Shown here: positions 1 through 10,960 of the stretch, piece after piece
Numbering within the stretch: the stretch's first letter is position 1
Layout of the letters: every line of letters starts with the position of its first letter
Assembly (NCBI GenBank): GCA_016648135.1
Contig: JADDOH010002291.1
Location: 1 to 64,000, forward strand
DNA from: Agrypnia vestita
Taxonomy: Eukaryota; Arthropoda; Insecta; Trichoptera; Phryganeidae
Reading direction: 5' to 3'
Length of the DNA stretch: 64,000 nucleotides
Notes under the pieces: model-generated
What the model was told of the DNA's origin: nothing
Seen by the model: only the letters and a program-made list of their open reading frames with translations
The model's database searches: none
Made by a program: the position numbers and the translations under genes

Positions 1-9
1 ATTCCAACT

Positions 10-131
10 AGCGTGTAAAGGTCCAAGTCTAACTCTAAAGACGCGTTTCATTGGTCAGATTTGGTGCTAACGCCCGCGTCTGTGATTGGACATCTCGTTA
101 AACAAAATAACATAAAGCCTGCTTTACACGC
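10..131. repeat. Small inverted-repeat element, possible MITE
   Basis: Short inverted ends GCGTGTAAAG (10-20) and CTTTACACGC (121-131) bracket about 120 bases that include a CCAAT-like ATTGG. No clear target duplication is visible. It may be a tiny non-autonomous DNA transposon, but the inverted arms are short enough that chance is possible. The remaining bases to 360 show nothing recognisable. Confidence 0.3.
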
Positions 132-363
132 CCGCGTGCAAAATAATAAAGCTCGTCCGTACTTATTTATCCGGCAAATATTTAATTATAGAGTATTTAA
201 CGGTTTGTGAAGCTTCTCTTTATTATAAACTTTAGCAGATAGATATTTTCGTATAATTTTTCAGCAATGTCTATTTGAATAGGCCAATATCGTTACACTA
301 TGAAACCTTCCTTTTATTTATTTTCTGAATGATATCAATATTACGATATCATCTATTAGGAAT

Positions 364-930
364 GATAAAAAAAAATAACCCATAAAAACCAAGTTTTTAT
401 TATACTCCCTTTCTTTGTAAAATATAACAACAATTAAAGTCGAATTAAAACATATAACATAACACTAAACTTACAGTAATTTAATATATTTCTAAAATGT
501 TAGATGTTTTGAGCTTTGATAAGACACTTCATGCTTTGAAAATTAAATTCTAAAAACATTTGTCAGTCAATTTAGATTTTCGACATTCGTAGTGAAGTAC
601 CTATTATGTATACCGACGGAGTAATTCAAATTTAGAAAATATTCCGCGAAGTTATCGGGCCGCCGTTGCTAATCAAACTTTTCTAATGATTCTAATTTGA
701 AAAAAACAATAAAATTTCTGAAAATCCGAAATTATACGATAATTTTTTTTTTAACGAAAATTTGATTGACCTTCTTGATCGTCACCACGAGTCTACTTGC
801 CAAGTTTAAGCTCGATTGGATCACGGGAAAAGGGTCAAAAATCGATCCAAAGTTTTTGTTGACGGCAAGCCGGCAAGCCGGCAAGCAAGCAAGCAGACGC
901 CACAAGTTAATATAAAGTAGTAGTACTGAT
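364..930 (+). repeat. Dispersed repeat family A, copy 1 (variant 2)
   Basis: This is one of six copies in the window (the others start at about 3863, 8676, 9760, 17903 and, inverted, 22005). Copies begin with TAACCCATAAAAACCAAG, which forms an ATAAAAAC-CAA-GTTTTTAT hairpin, followed by ACTCCCTTT. They end with GACGCCACGAGTTAATATAAA and a (GG)GAGTAAAAA motif, so ACTCCC/GGGAGT forms short inverted ends. All share CAGCTCGATTGGATCACGGG. This variant carries a GGCAAGCC-type microsatellite near its right end. There is no coding capacity, so it is a non-autonomous transposon; the hairpin near one end leaves a Helitron-like origin open. Confidence 0.7.
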
Positions 931-1099
931 AAAACTCAAACTAATTCATTTTAGATTTTTGAAGAATTGAGAATATTACCTACTTTAAAAAAATATTCTT
1001 AATCTATTAACGTTTGGGTTTCCAATGAGACAAGTTTCGAACCCCCACCTATCTGTCTGAAAAGCTTTTTGCTGTTACATACTTTGATTAAGAAATTTC

Positions 1100-1290
1100 C
1101 TTGGAAACTAAACTGAGGATGGTCACTGCCCTCGAATCGTTCATTGAATTTTTCAACAAAATCTTCGTTTCGTGTAATTTTTTGATGAAAAATGTTAAGA
1201 AATAGAAGAATGAATGACGAAAATCAGAAGCAGTATTGGCTTTCAAAGATTATTGACAAAAATTTCCTGATTGAAAAAAGTCTTGAACAA
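1100..1290 (+). repeat. Dispersed repeat, also found at 59645-60130
   Basis: The string GATGGTCACT followed by CTCGAA, then TTCATTGAATTTTTCAACA, GTTAAGAA, GAAGAATGA and AAAGATTATTGACAAAAATTT recurs in the same order near 59665-60090. This is therefore a diverged copy of an interspersed element. No protein was recognised. The stretch 1300-2590 has no recognisable feature apart from AT-rich DNA and a short GC-richer patch around 1740-1900. Confidence 0.5.
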
Positions 1291-2587
1291 TTATTATCCA
1301 TTTTTTTTTATTTTCTTAAAAGATTAATAATTAATAATTAACATTTTTGTAGAAACTTGCTTAAAATAAGTATTTACAGTTTAAATAACAACTTTTTTTT
1401 TAGTTAAAAATAAACAGGTAGCACCCCTAAAATCACTATAGAAAATTTGAAAAAAATGCAGTGTAAGTTTTTAGAGATATGAAAATATATATATAAGAGC
1501 GCCTTATTGAAAAAAAATTTAAATTCATAAATTTTTGAAGCACCCTACTATCTATTGGCGTTCATTAAATAGGTATAATTTAAATACAGTACAGCAATAA
1601 TAATTCTATACTTAAAATGGCCCTTAAAATTTGACAATTTAGCAATCATAGCTCGCGATTATGATTGATAATGAAGGGTAATTATTAGAAAATTTATACT
1701 TTAATGAAATATTATATATTATGTTCCAATTGTCCTTTGTACAATGCGCCTTGGAGGGAGAGAAGAGGTTTTTTTATTGTGTGGACATCTCGCCGTCCGG
1801 CTCGCATTCCCATGAGTGTCAGCAGGGCGGTGAGTATGGCAATTTAGCATTAAAAAAATGACGAACATGGATTGCGAAAGTGTAAGCCCGATATGGGATC
1901 TATTGCTCATAGAATGACCTGGGTGTATGGTGGGTCCCCCTTCTTTAAATGTTACACATTAATATACCCCTTGAAAGTTCCCTACGCACGACGCACAGAT
2001 AATTTCTAAGATATTACAAAGGTATTGTGTGATAAAATATTCATGAATCTATTAGAACAGATATTGATTTCATTTTACGACGACACTGTTTCTAGTTTGG
2101 ACTATAAACTCAAACACGCATACTGACGGAAAGGTTTTCTCAATAATAATGTTTGTCAGTTTATAGCGAGACGTTATTACTTCCACACACCCTCTTTTCC
2201 CCTTCAGATATCCCGAGTTGCATCAAGCCGAGGAGCGAAATTACTGTCCGTTGTTACTAAGGAGTTACACTCAGTAACACTAGTAAAATGTATGTGTAAT
2301 GTCTGTTACATTTCTGGTTGCAAGCCGTTTCGAGGCAAGTGCAACCTTTAAAAATTCATGGCGCGGAAACCTGGCAACGGATCCTTGAAGAACGTACACA
2401 AAGTATTTGTAGTAAATTTCACAGAGTATTGATCGGCCAATGGGGGGCATTTGATTGGTGAGCTGAAGTAAGGGTGAAGTGGAGGATGTGTGTGTGTGCA
2501 TGCCTGCTCTTGTACATCATCGATTTTCGATCACCCAACGCGCACAGTTTTTATATTTTAAAATATTACTAAATAAGATATATTATG

Positions 2588-2960
2588 GATATCTCATAGC
2601 GACGAAACTATATATTATAAGGGAAAGTAGGTATGGAAGCCTTAAACCAGCCATACGATAGAGCTTACGACCTATCGTATGGTTGGCTTAAGTGATAACT
2701 TTACACAAAATGTGACTTTCACAATTTCCACCCACGATAAACTGCCACATCCATCAAATTTTTGATTCAAAGTTGTATATATTTTTAAGATACACAACTT
2801 GTTTCGTATGCAGGTGGCGGTAATAAAAATACAACTCGAAAAAGTCATCATATAAACCAGCCTTACGATAAATCGTAAGCCCTATGAACCCCCAAAAAGA
2901 CTTCCATACCCACTTTTCCATAATTTAATGTATCTTGATTAATGATGGCCCCCTGGGGAT
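2588..2960 (+). repeat. AGTGATCACT-type foldback repeat (family R), best copy
   Basis: The block starts with TCTCATAGCGACGAA. It contains GGGAAAGTAGGTATGGAAG near 2620 and its inverse CTTCCATACCCACTTTTCC at 2903-2921, giving about 19-bp inverted ends. Inside are CATACGATA and TATCGTATGGTTGGCTTAAG, and then an inverted partner near 2855-2880 (CCTTACGATAAATCGTAAG). The family core resembles GGCTGGTTTAAGTGATCACT. Related copies lie at about 10744, 27515, 35637, 45427, 51400 and 60229. It is a non-coding foldback transposon or the non-coding part of a larger element. Several copies lie near hammerhead-like motifs. Confidence 0.65.
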
Positions 2961-3860
2961 TAAATATAGTTGAACTCAAAATATTCTATTATTAAATATT
3001 TTTATATTTTTGATGTTAAATTAATCAATTGAAATATCAAACTTTTATATCACTCAATATTTTTTTATGTATTTTATATTTTATCATCAAGTGGGCCATA
3101 CTATCAGTTTAATACTTTACCTGTTGATGAGAGATTTTGATTCTCTGGAAGCTTGAATGGCAAAATATAAAATTATGTTTAAACTCACATGTGGGGATAA
3201 CAAAGTTAATGTTTTTCATCCAATTCAATGATTGGCATGAACAATCTCTACAACTTTAACGCCAAATCCATCAATAATATAAGTAACAAATGTTTTACAA
3301 AACTGTGATGTAACCAATGGATGCCAATTTGTCGGCACTGAATCAAATTGGATAAATAAATCACAATCGGCACAAAAAACACAATGAACTTAAATGTAAA
3401 AAATGGTTACTCGAAGTAGGCGAGATCAAGTACCTCTTTCGCAGGGATGACAATAGACTGTCCTTGGACCTAGACCAATATCCTGCTTAATTAGATTGCA
3501 CGGCCTCCCTCCCAGGTAGACCTGTTGCAGTGATGGAAGATAGGGGAAACCAATTTCACCAGGAAATTGGAATCAATAGGGTCACCGCCTCGATAGTGTT
3601 AGTGCATTCACACCTTCGTGAGAAAACCATATATGTACATACGTGACGTAGAAAATTGTCCATTATATCGCAAGATAATACCATTTTCAGATGACATTAC
3701 CGATTCATCTCATATACATTTTAGGATGTTCATGTGTCGCCTAGTTACTAGTTACATACTACACTATCTGTGCCCGCATATTCGCCCGCGTGCATTCAGT
3801 TTGGGACTTTATAAGAGTATCAGTGAAAAATCAATTTAACTACTCGTCCAAACAATGTTA
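2961..3860. other. No recognised gene
   Basis: AT-rich DNA with a slightly GC-richer patch at 3410-3620. No protein family, RNA gene or clear repeat was recognised. Short open frames here look random. Confidence 0.5.
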
Positions 3861-3862
3861 TA

Positions 3863-4284
3863 TAAAAAAGTAACCCATAAAAACCAAGTTTTAATTATAA
3901 TCCCTTCCTCATTTACTAGTTGAAACATTTTTTTTTCGCTTAACCTACGCGTTGGGCTTCGGTCGCGCGATGCTACGAAAGGGGGTAATAAAAATTTTCC
4001 AAAAACCCAAAATTATACTATAACCAGGTTTCACGTCTACCAGACGCGTTGAAATATTTTCATACAACTTGACAAGTTGTATGAAAAAACCATTCAAAAT
4101 TTGAAAGATCCAAAAATTTATTAATTTTTTTTAACGAAAATTTGATAGATCTTCTTGATAGTCGCCACGAGTCTGCTTGCAAATTTTCAGCTCGATTGGA
4201 TCACGGGAAAGGGGTTTAAAATGGAAGTTTTTTCGTCAGACAAGAAGACAAGCAGACGCCACGAGTTAATATAAAAGGAGTAAA
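3863..4284 (+). repeat. Dispersed repeat family A, copy 2 (variant 1)
   Basis: It starts with the family A hairpin and TCCCTTCC. It carries the variant 1 segment CGCTTAACCTACGCGTTGGG and an ACCAGACGCGTTGAAATATT block with an inverted CAACTTGACAAGTTG. It ends in GACGCCACGAGTTAATATAA and GGAGTAAAAAG. Variant 1 copies also lie at 17903 and, inverted, at 22005. It is non-coding. Confidence 0.7.
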
Positions 4285-5421
4285 AAGCAATTTTTATCTT
4301 CATAAAATTTTCTTGACGGTATGCAAATTTATTTTGATTTATTTTTATAAAGAATTCAAAATTAATAGTACTTATAATAATAAAAGAAATTACTGCCAAT
4401 AGATTTAAATTAATTTTAAATATATATTTTATCAATTTGTGGATTAACCTTAATACGTATGTCATTACGGAATTTTTATAAGCCTTTTTTAGCTCTACAT
4501 CTTTTTTATAGAAATCATTAATATATTTCTTACTACGCTAGTCGACTTATGATGCAAAATTGGTCTCCACGAAAAGCCCTTTTATTTTAACAGGATAATA
4601 TAAGCCATCTACCTTGAACGTCCATTATAAATATTGGTAAAAAAAAAAGAAATCGGTTGAGTGGTTTCGGAGATAACCTCCTACATCTAAACTTACAAAT
4701 TTTACCTCTTTATAATATAGACTAGCAGTCCGTACCCAGAATTACCCGTGATTCAAATATAGTCATAATTTAAGGGTTTGCAGGAGTAGGTAGAAAATTT
4801 TTGCACAATATCTAAATTATAAAGATGTGCGCAATTTTGTGCAGAAGATAAAAAAGAAATTTTTTACTTTGCTCAACACCCTTTTTAAAGGGAAGATTTA
4901 GAACTAATCTTTATCGTATTGTTATGTTAATATCGTTATACCATTCCAGTTTTAGTTTTTTTTATTAAAAACTACGCGGAAATATCTCGCATTTATCTTT
5001 GTTACATTTAGGTAGAATAACCTCATTCGGGTGACATTTTTTGGCAGACTGTGGCAAATCACTCTTTAAGAGCTATTACACACATTCTCGCTGATTTGGG
5101 AGCAAATAGCTGTAGCAATTTTTGTAATGTACCACAAATTTCGGCCATAAGCGGTGCCCCCAATCTCATTTCATTGGCAGTGTAGCCAACTCAGAAGCGA
5201 TAAACTTCCAGCCGTCTTGCGAAATGGCTGGAATTTTTCTGTTTTATTTTACATCAAAAATGGCGTCCTCAATAGGGCAGGGGTCGAACGCGTTCCGGAT
5301 ATGAAGTGGCAAGTTCAATTCCGGTTTAATTACAAGAAAATTTACGGTAAAATATTTACTGTTCGAAGAATATTTTTTCTTCTTCTGAATGAAGGCTTGA
5401 ACTTTGTGATGACATTATTAT
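4285..5421. other. No recognised gene
   Basis: Mostly AT-rich. A modest GC-richer patch at 5040-5340 has a 91-codon open frame (5154-5429) with no recognisable family. I see no reliable feature here. Confidence 0.5.
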
Positions 5422-5599
5422 TAAAATAAAACACAAATCACTTTGTTTTCACCACTTTATTAGATTAAATAATCTACATGTTTCGAGAACAATGTTCTCT
5501 CTTCAAGATTATCCTGAAGAAGGGAACATTGTTCTCGAAACATGTAGATTGTTTAATCTAATAAAGTGGTGAAAACAAAGTGATTTGTGTTTTATTTTA
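5422..5599. repeat. 178-bp palindrome: inverted dimer of hammerhead-like units
   Basis: The whole block is a near-perfect palindrome with arms of about 89 bases and only a few mismatches, centred near 5510. On the plus strand the right half has CTGAAGA (5514-5520), a 6-bp stem II (GGGAAC/GTTCTC, loop ATT) and GAAAC (5537-5541) followed by ATGTA. This is the order of a type-I hammerhead core (normally CUGANGA, stem II, GAAA, stem III). The minus strand of the left half carries the same layout with TTGAAGA. The outer part has AAGTGGTGAAAACAAA, also seen beside the motifs at 10.9 and 11.5 kb. Hammerhead motifs of this kind are known from Penelope-like elements and retrozymes. Activity is inferred, not shown. 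Confidence 0.6.
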
Positions 5600-5880
5600 G
5601 TAAAATATTTGGTACAAAAATACAAGTTTGTAATAAATTAGTACCATCTAAGGCATACTTGAAGAGAAATGAGAAATCACTGTATCAGTTTAAGTATTGC
5701 TATTCGATTATTCGGGATAGGTGGAGTTTCCTTCTCAAGAATGCAAACAACTTATCGTGCTTCAGATCTTTTATACGGTGTGGGTCTCTCACTGGGAAAT
5801 CTTCAGGTGGCCTCCCGCTGGGCGTGATTATTGTGTGCAAGTTTTCCTTTTACCAGCTATTTTCATTTACAATTCCTATG

Positions 5881-6245
5881 TTACCCGCCGAGTCCTAATG
5901 AATAAGTTTCCAAATTTTGAGTCCGATCGGTAGAAAGGTACAGGTTTGCATCGAAAATATATCAGAGGGAGGGGAATGGGAAAATAATAGGAAGAAATGT
6001 TTCCGATATTACCCGCCGAGTCCTAAAGAATCAGTTTTCAAATTTTGAGTCCGATCGGTTGAACGGTACAGATTTGCATCGAAAATATATCAGAAGGAGG
6101 GGAAGAGGTAAAAGAAGAGGAGGAAAATGTCACCTATGTTACCCGGCGGGACCTAAAGCATAAGTATGAAAATTTTGAATCGAATCGGACAAACGGTGTA
6201 GATTTTTATAGCGAACAGACAGACAGACAGACATTGAGTTTTATA
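5881..6245 (+). repeat. LINE-like 3' tail with three tandem ~130-bp units
   Basis: Three head-to-tail units start at 5881, 6009 and 6139 with TTACCCGCCGAGTCCTAA or a close variant. Each continues with AAATTTTGAGTCCGATCGG, then GGT(A/G)(C/T)AG(A/G)TTT. The last unit runs into (ACAG)n and ATTGAGTTTTATATGTATGG. Tandem 3'UTR units ending in GACAGACAGACA plus a TATAT tail are typical of arthropod non-LTR retrotransposons of the RTE/Proto2 sort; that family link is from memory. The region 5600-5880 may be further 3' sequence of the same element, but I could not identify a domain. Confidence 0.5.
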
Positions 6246-6491
6246 TGTATGGATTTTAACATTATGACGCAGTGTTTTCATGATCAACATTTATTATTTG
6301 AGTTATTTATTATTTTTTTCTTAAAAAAACTTAACCTCATTAAAAAAACAAATTTAATTTTATAAGGGTAGTCGTAAAAAGTATTTTATATATATCGTTT
6401 AAAATTAATATTTTATTATTTATTCACGCTCTTGATGATCCACTATTTTAATTAATTATTTTAAACGGATAGTTTAAACATTTTCACCCAT

Positions 6492-6576
6492 ATACTAGGG
6501 TGGGACAAAAAGTTCTCCCTTATTCTATAAGGTCATCCTTTCCAAAGTGGGGAGTTCTTTCTGCCCTACCCAGTAT
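6492..6576. mobile_element. 85-bp MITE with ~28-bp inverted ends
   Basis: The left end ATACTAGGGTGGGACAAAAA and the right end, read inverted, ATACTGGGTAGGGCAGAAAG match at most positions, followed by (AG)TTCTCCC / AACTCCCC. A spacer of about 30 bases separates the arms. It is non-coding and small enough to be a non-autonomous DNA transposon. Confidence 0.55.
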
Positions 6577-7402
6577 TCAAATATCCCTTAAAAATCCTTA
6601 ATTATTTAACCCTATAAAAATGCGCACTTTTATTATAAAAATCTGACATAAGCATCACGGGTAAGGGATTAAGGGTTTGAATCCTACTGCCTGCCACTTT
6701 TTGGACCAGACACAACCGTTTCTTTAAAAATACCCGTAAAAACCTAACAGCGAGGCCCAAACATAATATGTTGCCAGATGGTGTCGTGGATTGCATTTTT
6801 TTAATAGAGATATAACCTTACCTAACCTAACCTAGACACTAACTTGTGCTAGGAAGATAAGAGAAAATATTTAAAAATTAAGCAGTCAAGGCAAATAAAA
6901 TAAAATGGATACCTAGATTAACATTTGCTTGTGTACTTTTTAAGAGCAACAATGCTACTTATATCAAACAAATCCCAAGAATTAAAATTGTTACCAACTT
7001 TATGCAATCTTTGCATACATGATTTTTTCATAAAATTAGAGCGATAACCATATGAATGAAATGGAGCATGATATCTTGTACTTTACCAACAGGGTATATA
7101 TAATAAATCATGTTCAGCAAACCTCGGTAATCCATAATCCACAATTTTAAAAGAAAATAGAATGTCTTTAATTTTTCTGATTTATGTATTTTTTTAATTG
7201 CATTAAATAATTTAGTTAAATTTAATAATTTAATAAAAAATGAAATATGACAATTATTTTAATTTTATTTATTACTTAGAAAAAGAACCACTCATCTCAC
7301 AAGGCTAAACATATACCGGGATCAGCAGCTTACAGTAAAATGAGAACAGAATGCTATATAAAATTAATCAATTAATTCTAGATACAATAAATATAATTTT
7401 TT
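6577..7402. other. No recognised gene; short TTAGG-like run
   Basis: AT-rich. The only notable string is CCTTACCTAACCTAACCTAG near 6814-6835, a few units of the insect telomere-type repeat (complement TTAGG), too short to be more than an interstitial trace. Confidence 0.4.
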
Positions 7403-7458
7403 ATTAAATAACTTTGTATAAACCACTTATTTAAGTGGTTTATACAAAGTTATTTAAT
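7403..7458. repeat. Perfect 27-bp palindrome with 2-base centre
   Basis: Left arm 7403-7429 and right arm 7432-7458 are exact reverse complements, separated by TT. The arm contains AACTTTGTATAAACCACTT, which also occurs singly near 55885, 51805 and, diverged, 46690. The palindrome therefore looks like two copies of one dispersed repeat end joined head to head. Confidence 0.75.
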
Positions 7459-7616
7459 TAAAATGTATAATTATGTCCAACCACAAAGTTAACGCTATAA
7501 ACATCAAAAAAAAATCTAGATACATCTAAATATAAAATATATATAGAAAAAATAAATTGATATTATTTAATACAAAGTCAACAGCGAAAGAAAAAAATAA
7601 TATATATAAAAATATA

Positions 7617-7881
7617 TACAGGGTGTAATGGAGCAAGTCCATAACACTTTATAGTTTCTTTACAGAATTTCTGCCTTCATTACGAGTCGAAAATATCAAA
7701 GCAATCATGACCTAACGTTTTGTAAAAAATAAGTCAGAAATAATGGAAAAAATGCAAACTTTAATATTGCATAACTCCATAACTATTGTTCATAGTAATG
7801 GTTGTTTGAACATTTTCGACTCATAATCAAGGCAGAAACCCACCTGTAAAGTATTGTGTACTAGCTCTGTTACACCCTGTA
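7617..7881. mobile_element. Palindromic MITE, CAGGGTGTAA ends
   Basis: The ends are TACAGGGTGTAA and TTACACCCTGTA. The similarity continues inward for about 90 bases on each side, including TTTCTGCCTT(C/G)ATTA and GAGTCGAAAAT. There is no open frame. The TACAGGG terminus and AT-rich target fit a Tc1/mariner-type MITE. Diverged relatives share GAGTCGAAAAT or similar strings at 19773, 24130, 35170, 42740, 47270, 51950 and 52990. Confidence 0.7.
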
Positions 7882-8675
7882 CGTGTATGTATGTTTGCTT
7901 ATATAATGAAAAATACATTTCTATGAGCAAATAAATTAATTTAAATCTTTTTCTGCAGTTGGGTATTTGTGCAAATGCAGTTGAAAATAATGTCTTTACA
8001 AATAATTGTAAAAGTAGGGTAACCACACTCACTATGATAAAATGAATACGAAAGACTTTTCAATATTATTTTGCCTAACACACGAGATTCCTGGATTCAT
8101 TAACTTATAGTTTCTGAATCCAGGACTCTTGCTGTATTTTATGTAAAAGTATAATTAGATATTTTTTGCATTATGTTGTACCGCAACAGACAATTGTATT
8201 TTATTTTCAACGTTAATAAGTAGGCTTTACGAAATCATTGGCCGATGCCGTTTCAAGTGGCTGCTGGTTAGCAAAGCCATCCGATGCCACAGGATGTTGA
8301 CCGTTCAAAAACATATTTCTAACCAATATCCCTTAATATGTTGTTATTTCTCTGTCTGTCGTTACTTCCTAGAATTCTCATTCCGTTTTCAAAAATGTTA
8401 TTAAGTGAAATGAAAACAGACTTTTTTAATGAAATAGGTACTCTAAATTAGATTTTTTTTAATATTTTACTTTCATGTAAATTAAAACTAATAGGGAAAT
8501 GCATTATTATATCGCATATGTCGTTAGTATTAATCATTAATTAAAATATATAATTCCAAATGGCACAAATAAAGATGAGGTATAATAAAATGAGCTACGA
8601 AAAAAGTATAATTCTCTACGTAGCAATGTCCGCCACCAACGCTACCGGATGGCACAAATAATAATGAAGAATAAT
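7882..8675. other. No recognised gene; one short hairpin
   Basis: A short stem TCCTGGATTCA ... TGAATCCAGGA lies at about 8089-8126. A GC-richer patch at 8230-8310 is unique within the window but shows no recognisable domain. The rest is AT-rich. Confidence 0.4.
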
Positions 8676-9224
8676 AATAAAAAGTAACCCATAAAAACCA
8701 AGTTTTTATTACACTCCCTTTCTTTGTAAAATATAACAACGACGAATTAAAACATATAACATAACACTAAACTTAGAGTAATTTAATATATTTCTAAAAT
8801 GTCAGATGTTCTGAGCTTTGTTTAGACCCTTCATGCTTTGAAGATTAAATTCTAAAAAAATTAGATTTTCGACATTCGTAGCGAATGTCCAAAATTATCC
8901 TATTATGCATACCGACGGAGTAATTCAAATTTAGAAAATATTCCGCGTCGTTATCGGGCCGCCGTAATCAAACTTTTCTAATGATTGCAATTTGAAAAAA
9001 CCAATAAAATTTCTAAAAATCCTAAATTATACTATAATTATTAATTTTTTTTAACGAAAATTTGATAGATCTTCTTGATCGTCTCCACCAGTCTACTTGC
9101 CAAGTTTCAGCTCGATTAGATCACGGGAAAAGGGTCAAAAATCGATCCAAAGTTTTTGTTGACGGCAAGCCGGCAAGCCGGCAAGCAAGCAGACGCCACG
9201 AGTTAAACGAAACGAAGTAAAAAA
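8676..9224 (+). repeat. Dispersed repeat family A, copy 3 (variant 2)
   Basis: It is very close to copy 1: it starts AGTAACCCATAAAAACCAAG and shares ATAACATAACACTAAACTTA, TCGACATTCGTAG and the GGCAAGCC microsatellite before GACGCCACGAGTTAA. Copies 3 and 4 are both plus-strand and separated by about 530 bases of unrelated DNA. Confidence 0.7.
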
Positions 9225-9229
9225 AGCAT

Positions 9230-9720
9230 AACTCTCCATTTAATAATATCCAATTAATAATAACGTTATCAAGACGCTATTCTAGATAGCGCTGTTTTCA
9301 CTGCCTTAACTGGGGGCCATTGGAAATATTATAATTATAGGTAGTTTTATACAATATCGAGGCTTCTGATGTGCAGTGTGATTAATGAACTTTATTGAAT
9401 TATCTTGGCGACCAAGACTCGGTAGTGAAACGGGTGGTATTTTATGCACCCTATTTACGTTGCGGATATCTCACGGAAAGCTTCCAACTCGTGGTAATTT
9501 ATCCTGCATTGCTCCGGACGTCCCGCGGTACCTAGCGCGGATTGATGGATGTTCCGTCTGAAGAACTGATGCTAAAACTACCCCTTATAAATCTCTATAA
9601 CGAACAATGTTTGCGGCTGCGGGCCGGATGTTGCTAACGTTGAAAATATGGCAGCCTTCAATATGAGCGGGTACCCACATTAAGACTATTAAAAAATATT
9701 TGTTAAAAATTATTTCGTGT
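9230..9720. other. Unique, higher-complexity stretch between repeats
   Basis: About 490 bases of mixed composition with GC-rich patches (for example TCCCGCGGTACCTAGCGCGG near 9521). It matches nothing else in the window and has no long open frame. It could hold conserved non-coding or regulatory DNA, or be remnant transposon sequence. I cannot decide from sequence alone. Confidence 0.3.
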
Positions 9721-9759
9721 TACAGTTTTTTTTAAATACAGCGAAATATTACAATATAA

Positions 9760-10308
9760 AAAAGTAACCCATAAAAACCAAGTTTTTATTATAGTCCCTT
9801 TATTTGTAAAATATAACAACAATTTAAAACGAACTAAAACATATAACATAGCACTAAACTTACAGTAAATTAATATATTTCTAAAATGTCAGAGCTTTGA
9901 TAAGACACTTCATGCTTTGAAGATTAAATTCTAAAAACATTTGTCAGTCAATTTAGATTTTCGACATTCGTAGTGAAGTACCTATTATGTAAACCGATGG
10001 AGTAATTCAAATTTAGAAAATATTCCGAGATGTTATCGGGCCGCTATGCTAGTAATCAAACTTTTGTAATGATTGTAATTTGAAAAAACCAATAAAATTT
10101 CTAAAAATCTGAAATTATAGTATAATTATTTTTCTTTTTTAACGAAAATTGATAGATCTTCTTAATCATCGCCACGAGTCTACACGCCAAGTTTCAGCTC
10201 GATTGGATCCCAGGAAAAGGGTTAAAAATCGATCCAAAGTTTTTTCGACGGCAAGGCGGCAAGCCGGCAAGCAAGCAGACGCCACGAGTTAATATAAAGG
10301 GAGTAAAA
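9760..10308 (+). repeat. Dispersed repeat family A, copy 4 (variant 2)
   Basis: It has the same start hairpin, the ATAACATAGCACTAAACTTA block, CAGCTCGATTGGATC and the GGCAAGCC run, and ends GACGCCACGAGTTAATATAA plus GGGAGTAAAAA. The GGGAGT end is well preserved and matches the inverted ACTCCC-type start. Confidence 0.7.
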
Positions 10309-10442
10309 ATAGACGAAATAGATTATTTTAGTGGCTTAAGAGTTAACCACCCTGAGAGCCTGAATTTTAAGTAAAAATTCAGTGATTTTTTACAAAGAGA
10401 CTATCAAATAAATAAATTAAATTAATAAAAATATGCATCGTT

Positions 10443-10515
10443 TTCACCACTTGTATATTGGAAATATCAAAATGATTCAGGACCTTTAGTCTCTTTGTCA
10501 GGATACAATGTATAC
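10443..10515 (-). ncRNA. Hammerhead-ribozyme-like motif (degenerate)
   Basis: Read on the minus strand: CCTGACAAAGAGACTAAAGG then TCCTGAATCATTTTGATATT and CAATATACAAGTGGTGAAAA. The layout CUGA(N)(R)A - stem II - GAA - stem III - AAGTGGTGAAAA matches the other copies, but the core has changes (CTGACAA, GAAT), so activity is unlikely. It faces the plus-strand copy at 10889, so the two bracket about 370 bases, as in an element with inverted terminal units. Confidence 0.45.
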
Positions 10516-10743
10516 TAACAAATTAATTATCGAAAATCTATGTAAGTATAGATAATAAAAAATAAAAAAAAACATATAAAAAATAATGTACGGAAAATGA
10601 ATAACAATTAAGTACTAACACAACATAAATTACATAAATTTTAGAAACAGGAGCAAGTGTTAATAGTAAATTGAATATTAAATTTGTTTTCATATTAGTA
10701 CTAAATTATATTATTCACTAAGTTAAGACAAATTTTATTGAAA

Positions 10744-10870
10744 TCTCGCAGAGGCGAAGCTGTTAATGTGGGAAACATGCGTGGAAGTCTTTTGTATGAT
10801 GGTCCAGGGCTTACAACGTGTATCAGCTGGTTTAAGTGATCACTCTACATCGTGAACATCCACACCTCGA
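10744..10870 (+). repeat. Family R repeat fragment
   Basis: It contains TCTCGCAGAGGCGAAGCTG, GGAAGTCTTTTGTATGATGG, GGGCTTACAACGTGTATCAG and CTGGTTTAAGTGATCACTC, in the family R order. It is followed within 20 bases by a plus-strand hammerhead-like motif, which suggests that this repeat and the motif belong to one element. Confidence 0.6.
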
Positions 10871-10888
10871 TTTAATTCAATTTTTTCG

Positions 10889-10960
10889 TATACAGTGTAT
10901 CCTGACGAAGGGACCGTTGGTCCTGAAATATGTTGTATTTTCAATATATAAGTGGTGAAA
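10889..10960 (+). ncRNA. Hammerhead-ribozyme-like motif
   Basis: Core CTGACGA at 10902-10908, stem II GGGACC/GGTCCT (loop GTT, last pair G-U), then GAAAT at 10925-10929. Next comes ATGTTGTAT, which can make a short stem III, then TTTTCAATATATAAGTGGTG. Flanking TATAC and TATATA strings give only weak stem I pairing. This copy keeps the invariant CUGANGA but has GAAAU instead of GAAAC. It is likely a derivative of a Penelope-like element or retrozyme; cleavage is untested. Confidence 0.5.
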
